Shown piece after piece: positions 11,460 to 22,327 of a stretch of DNA of 64,000 nt. The notes beneath the pieces were generated by a model. It had not been told where the DNA came from and did not search any database. It saw nothing but the letters and a program-made list of their open reading frames with translations. Source of the DNA: Ceratodon purpureus (taxonomy: Eukaryota; Streptophyta; Bryopsida; Pseudoditrichales; Ditrichaceae); assembly GCA_014871385.1 (NCBI GenBank), contig CM026423.1, forward strand, positions 22,925,067 to 22,989,066, in the 5' to 3' direction. Position numbers and translations under genes: made by a program. Position 1 is the first letter of the stretch. The number at the start of each line of letters is the position of its first letter.

Positions 11460-11830
11460 TCATAATGCACAGCACATTCATATCACATACACACCACATT
11501 CAGATCACATACAAATCACATTCAGATCACATTCAGATCACATAGACATCACATTCAGATCACATTCAGATCACATACACATCACATTCAGATCACATTC
11601 AGATCACATACACATGACATTCAGATCACATTCAGATCACATTCAGATCACATTCACATCGCATACACATCACGTACACATCGCATACACATCCCATACA
11701 CATCACCCATACATCCCATATACATCACCCATACATCCCATATACATCACCTATACATCCCATATATATAATCTATACATTCCATATACATCACCCATAC
11801 ATCCCATATACATCACCCATACATCCCACA
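11460..11830. repeat. Short tandem repeats: 11-mer then about 20-mer
   Basis: The first part is dominated by an 11-bp unit ACATTCAGATC with ACATACACATC variants (to about 11690). It is followed by a roughly 20-bp unit CCATATACATCACCCATACA (to about 11830). Both look like one evolving satellite. Open frames are His/Thr/Ser low complexity. Confidence 0.85.
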
Positions 11831-12542
11831 CTAATCAAGGTCGATCAGATAAGCCGGTCAGCAATTCACGAGGTTTATCCCATAATCTTTGGTGGCATCG
11901 AATTTAACTTGAATATAATCCTGTACATGTGAGCTAATTAACGTCAATTGGGCAGTGGCTTTGGTGTGTTATACTTCTCGAGAGAAAGCAATGGACGTCG
12001 TACCTCGCAAAGGATAATTGCTGGGGCCATTCCCAAAATGACATAAAAAATTCAAATCGGATGAAAGAAAAATGTAATAAAAGGAAAAAGAAAAATGTAA
12101 TAAAAGATAAAATCTGCAGTTGCTCCGCAGTCTTTTTATACGCCAATTTATCCTTTATCTCTCTTACTTGGCTATACTTTATCTTGATAGTAGACTTAAG
12201 GACTAAATAAAGAATAGCATTTTATTCTTAGAAAATTTCTATGAAATCTAGTAGTCTTCATTATCCTAAACCGTATCCACCCCAAAGATAAACTTAATCC
12301 ATTCACTTCTCCTGAGCTTACTACGTGGAAAGATGAAAATTCAAAATACTAACACCCGTAGCCTTCAATGATGGCTGTAAATCACATCTAAAGACGGATA
12401 TAGGTAAGCACGGAAATAGGCACGCACGGTCATAGGTGTTATTCAGTTCATACTTTTCAAAAAAAAATTAATGTGAAAACCAATATGCTGTAGTTGTAGA
12501 CTGTGAGAAACTTCACCAAAAACATCAAAATTTCTGCAAAGT
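11831..12542. other. AT-rich intergenic, no gene seen
   Basis: No convincing coding frame, RNA gene or repeat recognised in this stretch. Confidence 0.5.
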
Positions 12543-12583
12543 TACCGCTCACCGCTCTCCGCTCTCCGCTCACCGCTCGCAGA
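12543..12583. repeat. CGCTC-rich short tandem motif, copy 1
   Basis: CCGCTCACCGCTCTCCGCTC and a further CACCGCTCGC form a run of imperfect 7-8-mers. A very similar run with similar left flank (ATTTCTGC) occurs at 19268-19308 at the head of the decayed gene there, so both probably come from one repeat family. Confidence 0.6.
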
Positions 12584-12830
12584 ATAGCATTTCCCTACAA
12601 TTCGCTACATATGATTCACCCATCGGACGCCTCTAAGATGGTACCATACTTTTCATTACTCTATGATCGTATTGTCTGCTTTATTCTAGAGTATGTACTT
12701 GTGGCTCGCCCAACTCCTTTGCCAAGCCTCGAGGCGGCGCAGAGGCATCGCCGCTTACGGAGGTGCTCTTCTAGACCTATATTCTCCAATGCAGCATGGC
12801 TGCATGTGCCTTGAAGATATGGTGCTTGAA

Positions 12831-13049
12831 AGGCACCGCCGGTACCGGCGATGCCTTTACTGCCCCTTCCTGGACATGGCAGTGGTTGTATTGAACTACC
12901 TCGACAACCGGCGCTATGGCCAGGCCGAGGCAGCAAAGGCATCGCCGGTACCGGCGTTGCCTTTCATGCAATTTCTTTGTGCTTGCGAATTGCACCAGCA
13001 GTTACGAAGAAGGTGCATGAAGGGCAACGCCGGTACCGGCGATGCCCTT
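12831..13049. repeat. Three palindromic hairpins about 85-105 bp apart
   Basis: Near-perfect palindromes centred on CGCCGGTACCGGCG occur at 12831-12856, 12935-12964 and 13020-13049. Arms extend to AGGCA/TGCCT, AAAGGCA/TGCCTTT and AAGGGCA/TGCCCTT. Changes are mostly confined to one base pair of the arm. A weaker relative (GAGGCATCGCCGCTTACGG) is near 12738. Each could form a cruciform or RNA hairpin. They lie just upstream of the truncated methyltransferase paralogue. Confidence 0.8.
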
Positions 13050-13190
13050 GGAGAACCTGTCAGCTCCTGATCGGAGGCCGATCATTAGCAAGCCGATGAC
13101 ATCAAAAGCAAGCCGAGGACCGGCGGAACCTACGAGGCCTCCAAACCCCTTGTTGAGAACTGATAATTTTTTTTCATTGCCCTTGTGCAG

Positions 13191-14086
13191 ACTCTGAAGT
13201 CCAAGGCCCTTCTGCTCGTGCGTTCTTATGCTACGGCAATGGACCGCAAGCCCAGGGATTTTGTTATTGCAACTCCGCCAGAGTTCAAGAAGATAAACCT
13301 GGCCAGAGACGATGTCATTCCAAATATTATTACAGAAGACACGGCACTCAAGCGACAGGGAAACATATACTGGAGGGGTCCAAAAGAAAAGGCAGTGTCG
13401 CTTATGAAGCTTTTCATAGGGGGCTTGAGTCCAGTGGATGGTCTCGTTGTTGATCTAACAGTTGGTACAGGTCAGAGAAGTATTTTCTGTGTTGTCTTAT
13501 TGTAAACCGATTCATTTTTCTCATCTCCTTTACTAACGTGCTGAGATGACTGTACGCAGGTGCTTCGATATTGGCAGCCCAGGCATACAACCGGGCCATC
13601 TTGGCCTTGGAAGGCGACAAGGAAATCTTCAAACAGGTGCTTCAGCCGCTCATGGCGTCGTCATCGAAAGCAGTGGGGAAGGAGGTGCCTCAGACTCAAG
13701 AACTTTCAGACGACGACGATGACCTTCCACCTGAACAAGGAACCGTTAGTCTATGTGAGTAAGTTGTATTTCTTTATCTGCAAGTCTTTGTATGTCTTGA
13801 TACTTTTATGGTAAGTTGATGCAAAAACTGGTCAATCAATTTTTAACAAGTTGATTTTTTATGCAGTCGACGACTGACCAATACAAAGGATTGGAGATAT
13901 TATCGGTCCCCTACCTCATCAGACATGCAACTTCCATGTTACATCGAGGACCAAGCTCAAGCCTTAGCTGAATACTCATCGCATAGTTCTAGTGCATCTC
14001 CTAGTCCTCGTTCAAAATACGATCCTACACGATGTCGTTTTATAGATCACAGTGCAGTTGAAAGTGAGGACGAGTTTATTCCTTGA
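13191..14086 (+). CDS. Truncated paralogue of the methyltransferase-like gene
   Basis: Three exons, 13191-13470, 13560-13758 and 13867-14086 (TGA), match the last three exons of the gene at 1026-7979. The first exon opens with the same TL..LLV pattern, the intron phases are the same (1, then 2), and YWRGPKEKAVSLMKL corresponds to PWRGPREKSVVLMEM. The SAM-site segment is VVDLTVGTG, closer to the canonical DP-GSGT signature than in the larger gene. It is followed by ILALEGDKEIF at the acidic-loop position. The tail is Ser-rich and acidic. Nothing like the ParB-like or DPPY-like exons is visible in the 5 kb upstream, which is repeats, so the copy is probably 5'-truncated; a distant start exon cannot be excluded. 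The donor that keeps frame is GTAAGT at 13759. Confidence 0.6.
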
Positions 14087-14475
14087 ACATCTTTGACATG
14101 GGAATCGTTTTTTTTTGCGCGGCTTATATTACCTCTCACTATTTGTTACATTATCTAAGGAATTACCTTCGCTTTATGATTGATAACATTTCATTGAACT
14201 ACAAGCACTCTCTTCCCATTTCAGACTTGTAATGAATGGTTCAGTTCAATTCAGTTGTTTATATTGCCGAGGCTTAAGCATACAACAGATGATTGACTGA
14301 CTAAATAAATGTCATTATGGAAACATTGGTATTTTTTCCCTTCTGACCTTAACATCCGATTTACTTAAAAAAAACACCTCCAATAATATGGTATTATGAG
14401 ATGAGGCTACGTAAAATCCTCTACTGGTCCCATTGTTTGTCAAGAAAGCAAATTGAAACTTCTCATGACATGTCC
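14087..14475. other. Intergenic between convergent genes
   Basis: Lies between the plus-strand stop at 14086 and the minus-strand stop at 14476. It should hold the 3' ends of both transcripts. No other structure seen. Confidence 0.5.
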
Positions 14476-15948
14476 CTATTGCTTCTCTTTCCCGTGAACT
14501 CCCCTAAGTACATCAGAAAAGCCACTGCAGTCATTCAGTTGCTGCCGGTCTAGCTCTCTGCCGAATTGAGCAACCCATTCACCTGTTAGATGTATGGGAG
14601 ACATGGCTAGAAGCTCATCCTTACAAACCCTACATCTGTAATTCCCTCCTGCAATTAACTCAGCTGCACAAGGAGGATGCAAAAAACATCCGCAAGAGGA
14701 CAGTATTGCAGCTTTCCATATAAAACCTAGTTTACAGTACGAACATGTATCCTTACTTGAAAATCCTAAAGGCGGAATGGATGAAGCCTCTGGGTATGAG
14801 AGAACTCGAGGTGTCTTTAATGCTAGCATGCTCCCTCTCGCCTTCTGAACACCTTCCTCGGCCAACTTCAAAGCTGCCATAGCTGCATCGTGAGCAGTGG
14901 AGTTCAGCTGGACGTCGGCATTGAGTTTGACAATTTCACTCTGGATCTCCGCGTCAGCATCCCGTATGCTTTGCAACTGCATAGAAATGACCTCCATCTC
15001 TTTGGTCAAGTCCTTGTACCCTTGCGCTCCAGATCCCTGTAAAAGTGTCCGTCGTTTCTCTTTCTGCAAAGCACTAAGTTTAGAATTCAGCGCATCTTCC
15101 TCTGCATCTGCATCCATATCTTCCATCTTCTTCACAGCTTTTGCGAGTTTCTCATGAGAAACGTTCAGCTCCAGAGTAGCTTGTCTGGCATCCTCAATGC
15201 GGGCCTGCTCTTCAGCCTGCGCTTCTACAAGTGACACCAGACCCGAATCCTCTCGTCTTGCACCCTCTTTTCGCAATGACAGTTCTTCGATTATCTTGCA
15301 GAGGCCTTCAACTTGGCAGCGGGTTGCGATTGGTCCCAACTTCGAAGGATTTCGCTTTGCGTTCTTCAGCCGAGCCTTGTGTCGATCAAGTGCCTCCTCA
15401 CACCAATTCACTGGCTTACTATAAACGAAGGTTGCAAAACAGGCCTTCAAAAATCTCAAAGGAAATTTGTTGTTATCAGGTTTGTTACCATACACCTTGA
15501 AAAAGTGATGCCTAAACACCTTCAGCTGCTCCAGATTTTCGCACCTCCCCAATTCGTATCGTCTTTTCGATGCTCCCTCTTTCCAAACCGCTGTTACTTC
15601 CTCGTCTTTGATGAAGCCGTAGACTTTGGAGACGTCTCGTATGAGTGGACCCTAATCACACAGCCCCACGACAACTGTGAAGAACTCACGACCATAAACA
15701 GCAAATCGACCCATTAGCATGGGGGCGGCCAGCACCATCCTTTGTCGCAAAGAGTCCTCTATTCCGTCTAAGTCAAACGGCTGATCAAACTCCTCTGTAG
15801 AGTAGAGTATCTCACTCTGTCCTACATCACCGTGGTTTGTTACATTGTCTTCCCCACTACCACTATCGAGCGCATCACTGACAACCATAGACGGACCAGG
15901 ATTTCTCTGTCTATGCGAGCGGCCTCCTCTCCTTCTTTTCCCTGTCAT
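14476..15948 (-). pseudogene. RING-finger / coiled-coil protein with one in-frame TAG
   Basis: One frame of 491 codons runs from ATG 15948 to TAG 14476, broken only by TAG at 15652-15654 (codon 99). It aligns without gaps around the break with the RING protein at 55578-57568: FDLDGIEDSLRQRM / FDLDGLPPALHAQL, and the stop faces a Lys of NKGL. The N-terminal domain continues (KVYGNKPDN / YGGDPDN), then a Glu/Lys-rich coiled coil (about 200-360). A RING-like cluster follows at about 400-445: CSYC, SSCGCFLHPPC, CRVC (C-x2-C, C-x-C-x2-H-x2-C, C-x2-C). RINGs of this form are usually ubiquitin ligases; that activity is inferred. The gap-free alignment makes an intron around the TAG unlikely. Either it is a recent nonsense mutation (AAG or CAG to TAG) or the stop is read through. 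Confidence 0.6.
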
Positions 15949-15957
15949 ACTTATCAA

Positions 15958-16560
15958 ACGGCAGGAGAAACAGTAAATCTTACGCTCTTTCCTACTCTCT
16001 GCTACTGTTATCCTTCAAACACACGGCAACTCCCAACAATGCTCACAGACCAAGTTTGGTAAACCCTTCCTAAATTATGGTTTTGAACAGAACCGTTACT
16101 TGATATTTATGACATCACATGGTCTGTGTGTCCCACTTAAAGAAACTCATTGAAGCCCCTTAAGACGTCACAGTCACCATCATGAATAAGTGAACACCCC
16201 TAAGCCGTGAACCTCAAAGCGTTAACTGAATCAGCACTTGTCTGCATCCTTTCTTCTAATAATTTTGTTTGCATTGTATTTATTATCATCGCTCAGACAT
16301 GGTAAATCATCATCTCGAATTTATGAAATACTTACAAAAAAATCGCAGTAATATACATTGCAGAGGTGCCAACGTGTTATTATCAAGTTAAAGTCTCCTT
16401 TGTTGCTCAGCCAAAAATTTGATAGCTTCCGTCTGAATACTCGTTCTAATAGTGTTTGAGTACAATTATAAAATAAGATTATATAAAAGGATAAGGAATG
16501 GATCACGGTTTTTTATAAGTTCAATTAAAATATTAGAAATGCCTCTTTCTTCATAAAATT
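15958..16560. other. Intergenic, no gene seen
   Basis: Presumed 5' region of the RING gene and 3' region of the SPH gene. AT-rich towards 16.3-16.5 kb. No conserved element recognised. Confidence 0.45.
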
Positions 16561-17592
16561 TTAAAGGTCCAAGTGCTCTAGTTTTAGACGCTTTGGTGGT
16601 TGATCTTCATCGTCATGTTCTCTTGTCCGCTTGCGTATTTGAGCCCAATCAAAACGTTTTTCCCAAATTGATCCGGTTTGTCCACATCCAACTCGATCCA
16701 GCCAAATCCCTTCATTATCTGCTTTCCATGCGCAGTCTATACACTCGATAGGCATTGAAACGTGGTTTACCAGAGGAGGTGTCCATATTTTGACATTTCT
16801 ACGATAAGCCATACTCCCTGGGTCTTTAAAACTGCATATCCAAGTCGAACTGAGTAAATGCTCATCGGTGCGTCGATTTAAGGCTGTGTAAAAAAATCGT
16901 TCGGAAATGTGTGCTCGAAGTCGTCCTGGAATTTTCACAGTATTCCTTGGGGCATCCATAACTCCAAATGTAAGCATTAATTCATCATCGAGATCATTGA
17001 AAATAGACACTCTATACTCTGACAGAAATTCGTGGTGGTCCTCGTCCTCCTTCCATTGCTTAAAAAGCTTGTACTGATGTCTACCGCTAAAAGGATGGAA
17101 CTGAGAAACATACAGACCATCTCGTTCAATATTCCATCGACACAAATATGTATCAGGGCTGGGACCTTGTTCACAGATTGGACAATTGTCATCGTTGAAA
17201 TTTGCATCTTCGTGCCGCATAAGAGGAGCATGTGGATGCTCCCAGATGCACATGTAATTTATCTCATATTTTATGGCACAATTCCATTCGCGGATTTCGT
17301 ATTCAAAATCACAAAATAAATTATCTTCAAAATCGAGAAGACCGCGGCCAACTTCGACAGATGCATGAGCTTTGATTTGATCAAACACGACGTTTTGCTT
17401 TATTGGGATACCACGATCATATTGCTTTTCGAAGCAATCTAGCCATACCGTCTTGTGCATATTATTTGTAATTTCAACTGGTGACAATACATTCTGTATA
17501 ATTTCCTCATCAAATGATTGTACTTGTCGAAAAATTGTCAAAACTAAGATATACATCAGTGCAGAAACGCGTTTAAGTCTATGATTTTCCAT
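16561..17592 (-). CDS. Protein with two S-protein-homologue (SPH) domains, 343 aa
   Basis: Intronless frame, ATG 17592 to TAA 16561. It opens with a likely secretion signal (VSALMYILVLTIFRQVQS). Residues about 37-165 follow the plant self-incompatibility S1 pattern: VEITNNM at the first strand, LFCDFEYE, CIWE and CRWNIERDGLYVSQ. Residues about 195-300 repeat it: YRVSIFNDL, STWICSFKD and CIDCAWKADNEGIWL. Typical SPH proteins are secreted, single-domain and around 130-150 aa, so this is about twice the usual length. Poppy S-proteins act as secreted ligands; the role here is unknown. The C-terminal tail is highly charged and contains PPKRLKL, unusual for a secreted protein. Assignment rests on motif pattern only. 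Confidence 0.6.
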   Translation of the reverse strand: MENHRLKRVSALMYILVLTIFRQVQSFDEEIIQNVLSPVEITNNMHKTVWLDCFEKQYDRGIPIKQNVVFDQIKAHASVEVGRGLLDFEDNLFCDFEYEIREWNCAIKYEINYMCIWEHPHAPLMRHEDANFNDDNCPICEQGPSPDTYLCRWNIERDGLYVSQFHPFSGRHQYKLFKQWKEDEDHHEFLSEYRVSIFNDLDDELMLTFGVMDAPRNTVKIPGRLRAHISERFFYTALNRRTDEHLLSSTWICSFKDPGSMAYRRNVKIWTPPLVNHVSMPIECIDCAWKADNEGIWLDRVGCGQTGSIWEKRFDWAQIRKRTREHDDEDQPPKRLKLEHLDL

Positions 17593-18055
17593 GCTATAAA
17601 ATAAAAGTGAAAGTTAATTGATTTCTAATATAGATTATGAGATTCAAAAATGAAAGGCTCAAAGTCAATTTCTTCAAATGTTGACAAAAGATGTTCTGCA
17701 ATGAGCGTCTGCTTCAATCACATATGATAACTTTTGAGTACCTGTTAAACCTTTTGACTAACAAAAAAGGTTTTTACATAGCAGTTACTTATTTCAAAGT
17801 TATCCAGTATGGATACATGAAAATCCAAGCGAACTTTCAAATCTTGATGACACTGAATTATGACCACACTGAGCTGTTAATGGTTTTCTAGTGTTTCTTT
17901 TGAAGTATGATATATCCATTAAAAGATATCGATAGATAGGAATTGCAATCATGTAATTAGCCCGAATGCACATATAATTGAAAGGCTCAATATATTCAAA
18001 GATCACTACTCATATACAACTGTTTTGCATTGATGAATTCTTAAGCACACCATTC
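17593..18055. other. Intergenic between two minus-strand genes
   Basis: Contains the upstream region of the SPH gene. No repeat or coding exon recognised. Confidence 0.45.
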
Positions 18056-18568
18056 TCATCTATGATTAGGAGAGACCCAAATACCATCACGAGGAACGAC
18101 TTTCTCTCCCGGTTCCACCCACATTGCTTTATTTCTATTGTCAATGAGGAATGACCTCAATTGATCTAACTCAATGCAACTAAGTTCAGCAAATGACGCT
18201 TTCTCTAATTTGTCATTGCCAATCGGATGTGCTAATATCCAGGAGCTCTTAAAAATATTCCAGTTCACGTTGAAGCGAAACGCTTCATAGTCTCTCTTCG
18301 GCGTCCAGTGCCCCTCCGAGTTTGTATCGTAATCCCATCTTGCAAGTCGGAGGCAAGCGTACTCAGGGCTGTTGTTGATCTCACGTCTCCATAGCTTCGA
18401 CACTCCACGAGCACTCTCCACATCCTCGAACGTGATCACTACTGGAGGACTCCAACCTTCAGTTATTCCAACACAGACTGATTCCCAAAGGTCTGGTCCA
18501 TCTGCCATCCGCCGAAGCAGATTCTGAAGAATTGTTTCACAAGCAACAACTTCAAAGGAATTGCTCAT
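18056..18568 (-). CDS. Hypothetical protein, possible F-box, 170 aa
   Basis: Intronless frame from ATG 18568 to TAG 18056. The N-terminal half contains ILQNLLRRMADG followed by ARGVSKLWRREI, reminiscent of an F-box (leucine-rich helix then V-x-K-x-W-R). The rest (RLARWDYDTNSEG, PGEKVVPRDGIWVS) is not recognised. It lies about 460 bp upstream of the SPH gene on the same strand. If it is an F-box protein it would recruit substrates to SCF ubiquitin ligases; this is tentative. Confidence 0.4.
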   Translation of the reverse strand: MSNSFEVVACETILQNLLRRMADGPDLWESVCVGITEGWSPPVVITFEDVESARGVSKLWRREINNSPEYACLRLARWDYDTNSEGHWTPKRDYEAFRFNVNWNIFKSSWILAHPIGNDKLEKASFAELSCIELDQLRSFLIDNRNKAMWVEPGEKVVPRDGIWVSPNHR

Positions 18569-19259
18569 CCTCTCAAACCTTCCCTATGGATTGAAAGAGT
18601 CCAGACTGTTTCAGTTGATGACTATAAACAAGCAGACCCTAAAATTCTATGGTTTATATGGAATTGCGAGTGTAATAAAAAGGTAGAATAAATCTTATCT
18701 GTAGTCGATGGAATTATCAGTAATGACAAGAAACTTTAGGGAGGATAAATTTTTGACTTAGCAATACAATTATTTTACACAGTTTTCAAGTAATCCTAAG
18801 AACATTTCAAAGCCCTTCTTTACATTCACGAGTGAATTACAATCATCTGTGCACTCTTATTCAAATGCAGATGAAGCACGACTATTATTCAAATTTATGT
18901 TTTATCTTTTTTTTCCTTGAAGAATCGACTGCCTCTTTGTTTACCGTTTCTATCGTATCAGAGACAGTATTAGAATAATGGATTCCCTATTCTTAATCGG
19001 AAAGGTATATGTAATAGAAGAAGATTTAGGCTTGTTAAAAGCTGTAGAGGACTAAACGTAGGGCATGACGTCATCATGACGTCAGCCCTAATTATACTAT
19101 GTCACCGTAAACCTAGAAATTTTTTTTAATGAGGTTCAGAATTCCACGGAGTTACACACTCTTACTAAAAATATTCTAAAAATATAACCCCATTTTTTAA
19201 AATTTCCCACGGTCATAGGGTGTTTTATTTAATTAAATGGGTGTTCAAATATCAAATTT
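18569..19259. other. AT-rich intergenic, no gene seen
   Basis: A near-palindromic GCATGACGTCATCATGACGTCA at about 19062-19083 contains two TGACGTCA (CRE/TGA-type bZIP) sites 11 bp apart. No promoter context is evident. Confidence 0.4.
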
Positions 19260-19267
19260 CTGCTCTC

Positions 19268-19308
19268 AAATCTGCGCTCGCCGCTCTCCGCTCACCGCTC
19301 GCCGCACG
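19268..19308. repeat. CGCTC-rich short tandem motif, copy 2
   Basis: CTCGCCGCTCTCCGCTCACC plus further CGCTCGCC units closely resemble 12543-12583, with a shared ATTTCTGC left flank. Marks the start of the decayed gene that follows. Confidence 0.6.
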
Positions 19309-22300
19309 CATGCTAACTTTCCCCCGTCCTGAAGCTGTTTCCAAGATAGGGAAGAAAGCCTCACTCCACACCGCCTTCCTATTTCATCTTTATGACAAGT
19401 ACGGATGCTTGACGGAAGCGAAACATGCAGATCTCAAAGTCGCAAGGTGTTTGCTGGAGTACTGAGAAGATAGTGATAGCAAGGCCGCTGAGGTACTGGA
19501 AGAAGAGACTAATACGGAGTTCCTGAGAGACCAACCGAATAAGGATCTGCCGCAGGAGCGACACCGGCAAGATCGCACTTGAACTCACGGTCCAACATGC
19601 AGCCTCACACGAGGCGAAACCATCCGTGCCTAGAGCTTCAGTCCCTCGCAAGACAGCCACCTCTTTGTATGGATTTCCGGATGATTCATTCTAGGTAGTC
19701 TAGGAAGAGATCCGAGACCTGCAAAACAACTACTAGGGGATCAAGACGCTGCTCCGGAGGGCCTGCGCCATGCTAGACACCTACGAACCCGGGAACTTGC
19801 TCCGGAAGATGGAAGAGTTCACGGCGCAACCTCAGCTTAAGGCGGAGAAGGGATGACTCGAGATCCAGGTGAAGGATTTGACGGCGATCTGGCAATCAAG
19901 AGTGAGGAGGTCCGGCGTTTTCACGCGGATCAACAGTAGGTTCTGAACCAGATCCGGATCATGGTGGGACAATCGGGAGACATCATCAACAAGGCGCGGT
20001 TGTTCGACAACGACTTTAAGAAGGCCAATGGTGAGGCTAACGTGACGAAGATCATCCCCGTCATGGAGAAGTTCGATACAGATATGATGAAGACTCTGGG
20101 ACTCATGCGGAAATTGTTGGAGCCGTAGCCTTAGATCTGGATGGTAGTTCCGGCCACTTCAGTATCCCCTACGATCATATAGGAGAAGGTGGGGGATCAA
20201 ACCAGTGCAATTCCTGGCCAAGTTGAGTTTGCAAGGGCCAAGTTACCGGACACGGAACGGGTGAGTCACGCTCAGTCTCCCAGGACCTTTTGTGCCCAAT
20301 CCTTGAAAGTAGCCCGTCTTCCGTCACCGGAACCTATCCAAGCTCAATCATCCAAGGTGATCATACTTCCTCACACAGAAGTGATTCAGGCTAGGTCTTC
20401 AAAGCGAGTGTTATTCCAAAAGACGACGTACATTCGTGCCTCGGCTCCAGTTGTCGACATTCCCCCAAGTCTGCGGAGGGAGCAGTCTTGGATAGTAGGA
20501 GCGGATCCGGAATGGAGAGCAGTTCCGTCTCTGCCCGGACACACCCATGAAGGATTTTTTGCAAATCGATGTTTTGAGGTTTGGGAAGCATGACACATTG
20601 TTGGGCAATTAGGCACCAAAAGCTTTATCAACCATTGGACTTCACCATTATACATTTATGTTTCTGCATTGAAGAAGTATGCCAAAGGGATACCAAGAGC
20701 TATAAGAGCTCATCATCGCGATATTGTTAATGGCGGTATTGGGATTGTTGGAAAAGTTAAATTTATCGAAAACGTCACCTATAGTTTGAAGGATTGGTTG
20801 TGGGAGACGAAGGTGAAGAAGCAGATGCAAGGATCAGAGGAACGACGAGAGATCCATATCATGCATTGAGGTGGTCTTTTTACAAGTGGAGGTGGCCAGT
20901 TGGGAGAACCAATGTTATGGATGGTGGATTGTCAATGGGGAAGTATAGTAGGAGAGGATAAAGCATGGACCAAAGAAGATTACAAGGAAGCAATCAGGTA
21001 TTGGAGAAGTGGATGAGTGGTTGTCCTCAATGGAATGTGGTGTTTCTTTGTCCCGAGGGTGCAAACATGCATTTCTTGATGGAGGAGTTGGAAGAATCTT
21101 ATCAAATCATTCATGATGGGACATGGGCATTTACATCGGAGACAACGACAAATTTAAAGGACAACTTGTTATTTGGAGGCAGGAAGTTGTATCCATGGAT
21201 GCGACAGGAGATGTGATCATTGTGATGGTGTGTCCTCCAAATTCCAACCCTATCAATAACGTTTCTTGTACGAAGATGCCTCTACCCCGAATTTTTCATG
21301 ATCATGAGTCAAAATATGCAGCATCCAAAGGAGATGCAAGGAGAAGAACTCTAGAGGAATTAACAAGGTTGATCAATTGTTATTTGCCAAACGATTGGGC
21401 ATTGGCTTTGGTGGAACGGAGCTCAACTATCCAAGCAATTGGTGAAGAGGGATTCAAAGGGACTCAAATTTTAGCATTTGATAATAATAGTGAGAGGAGC
21501 ATGAGATTGTTTGAGTGGGTAAGATAACATGATGGGGTTGTATTAGATTTTTCATCACAAGAACCTACTGGGGATGAATCAGAAAGTGATATGGCACTAA
21601 GAGAGGAAGGTCATGAAGCGCATATAGACACGGAGATGGAGGATGAGTTGGATGACAATGATATGGATGATGAAGACGACGAGGATAAAGACATTGACGA
21701 TGATGATGAATCAAAGATGGATAGCGATGGCGGCAATGATAATATATTACCTTTGTTGGGACTAGAAGTTGTAGTTCCAAAAGAGGCAGGAACAAAAAGA
21801 AAGAGGAAAAATCTGATACTTACGAATGTAGCGGGATTCAAGAGCTTTGCGGTTGAGGATACACAAACATTTCGACGTTCCTGTAGACTAAAGAAAAAAA
21901 TGAAAAAAGTTATAAGGCGGGATAAAGGAGACCTGAAGAAGCTGAGAGAACAAGCACAATTTTGAAGAAAAAACGTTCAAGTACTTCGAGGAGGCCATCA
22001 ACAGCAACTACAGTTTCACTAGATAATCCTACAATGGTAATCATGACCGAGATTCCAAACAACTCATCTGATCATAGTGTTGCAAGTACACAAACAACGA
22101 CAAATCGAATTGAGTCTAAGGTTGATGATCGTATGAATTTACTTGATATTCACAAGGACATTACAGTGGCAATTGCAAAAATCATATTGCTTCCAGGGTC
22201 CGAACAATTGCACAACAGAATGCAATTAGAGGGATTTTACAAAGTGGCTGTAGAGAAGGTTATTGTTGAAGAATCTCCTCTTATGATATCCAACAAAGAC

Positions 22301-22327
22301 GACGATCCAGAACGATTAATTATTTGA
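19309..22327 (+). pseudogene. Decayed transposon-type gene, possibly a third methyltransferase-like relic
   Basis: Coding-like frames are broken by several stops and shifts. The first part (about 19340-20130) has FLFHLYDKYGCLTEAKHA and a helical stretch (INKARLFDNDFKKANGE), both matching the minus-strand fragment at 48.3-48.8 kb. A Pro/Ser/Gln-rich linker follows (20189-20590). From 20640 the segments run RAIRAHHRDIVN, LWMVDCQWGSI, WNVVFLCPEGANM, DARRRTLEELTRLIN, WALALVERSSTIQA and ILAFDNNSE. That order resembles the methyltransferase-like gene at 1-8 kb: DCQWG at the DPPY position, an LE-LI helix, a degenerate GSGT-like turn, then an acidic loop. The tail is Asp/Glu- and Lys-rich (21600-21960). 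The methyltransferase reading is a pattern match only; non-coding decay is clear. Confidence 0.45.
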
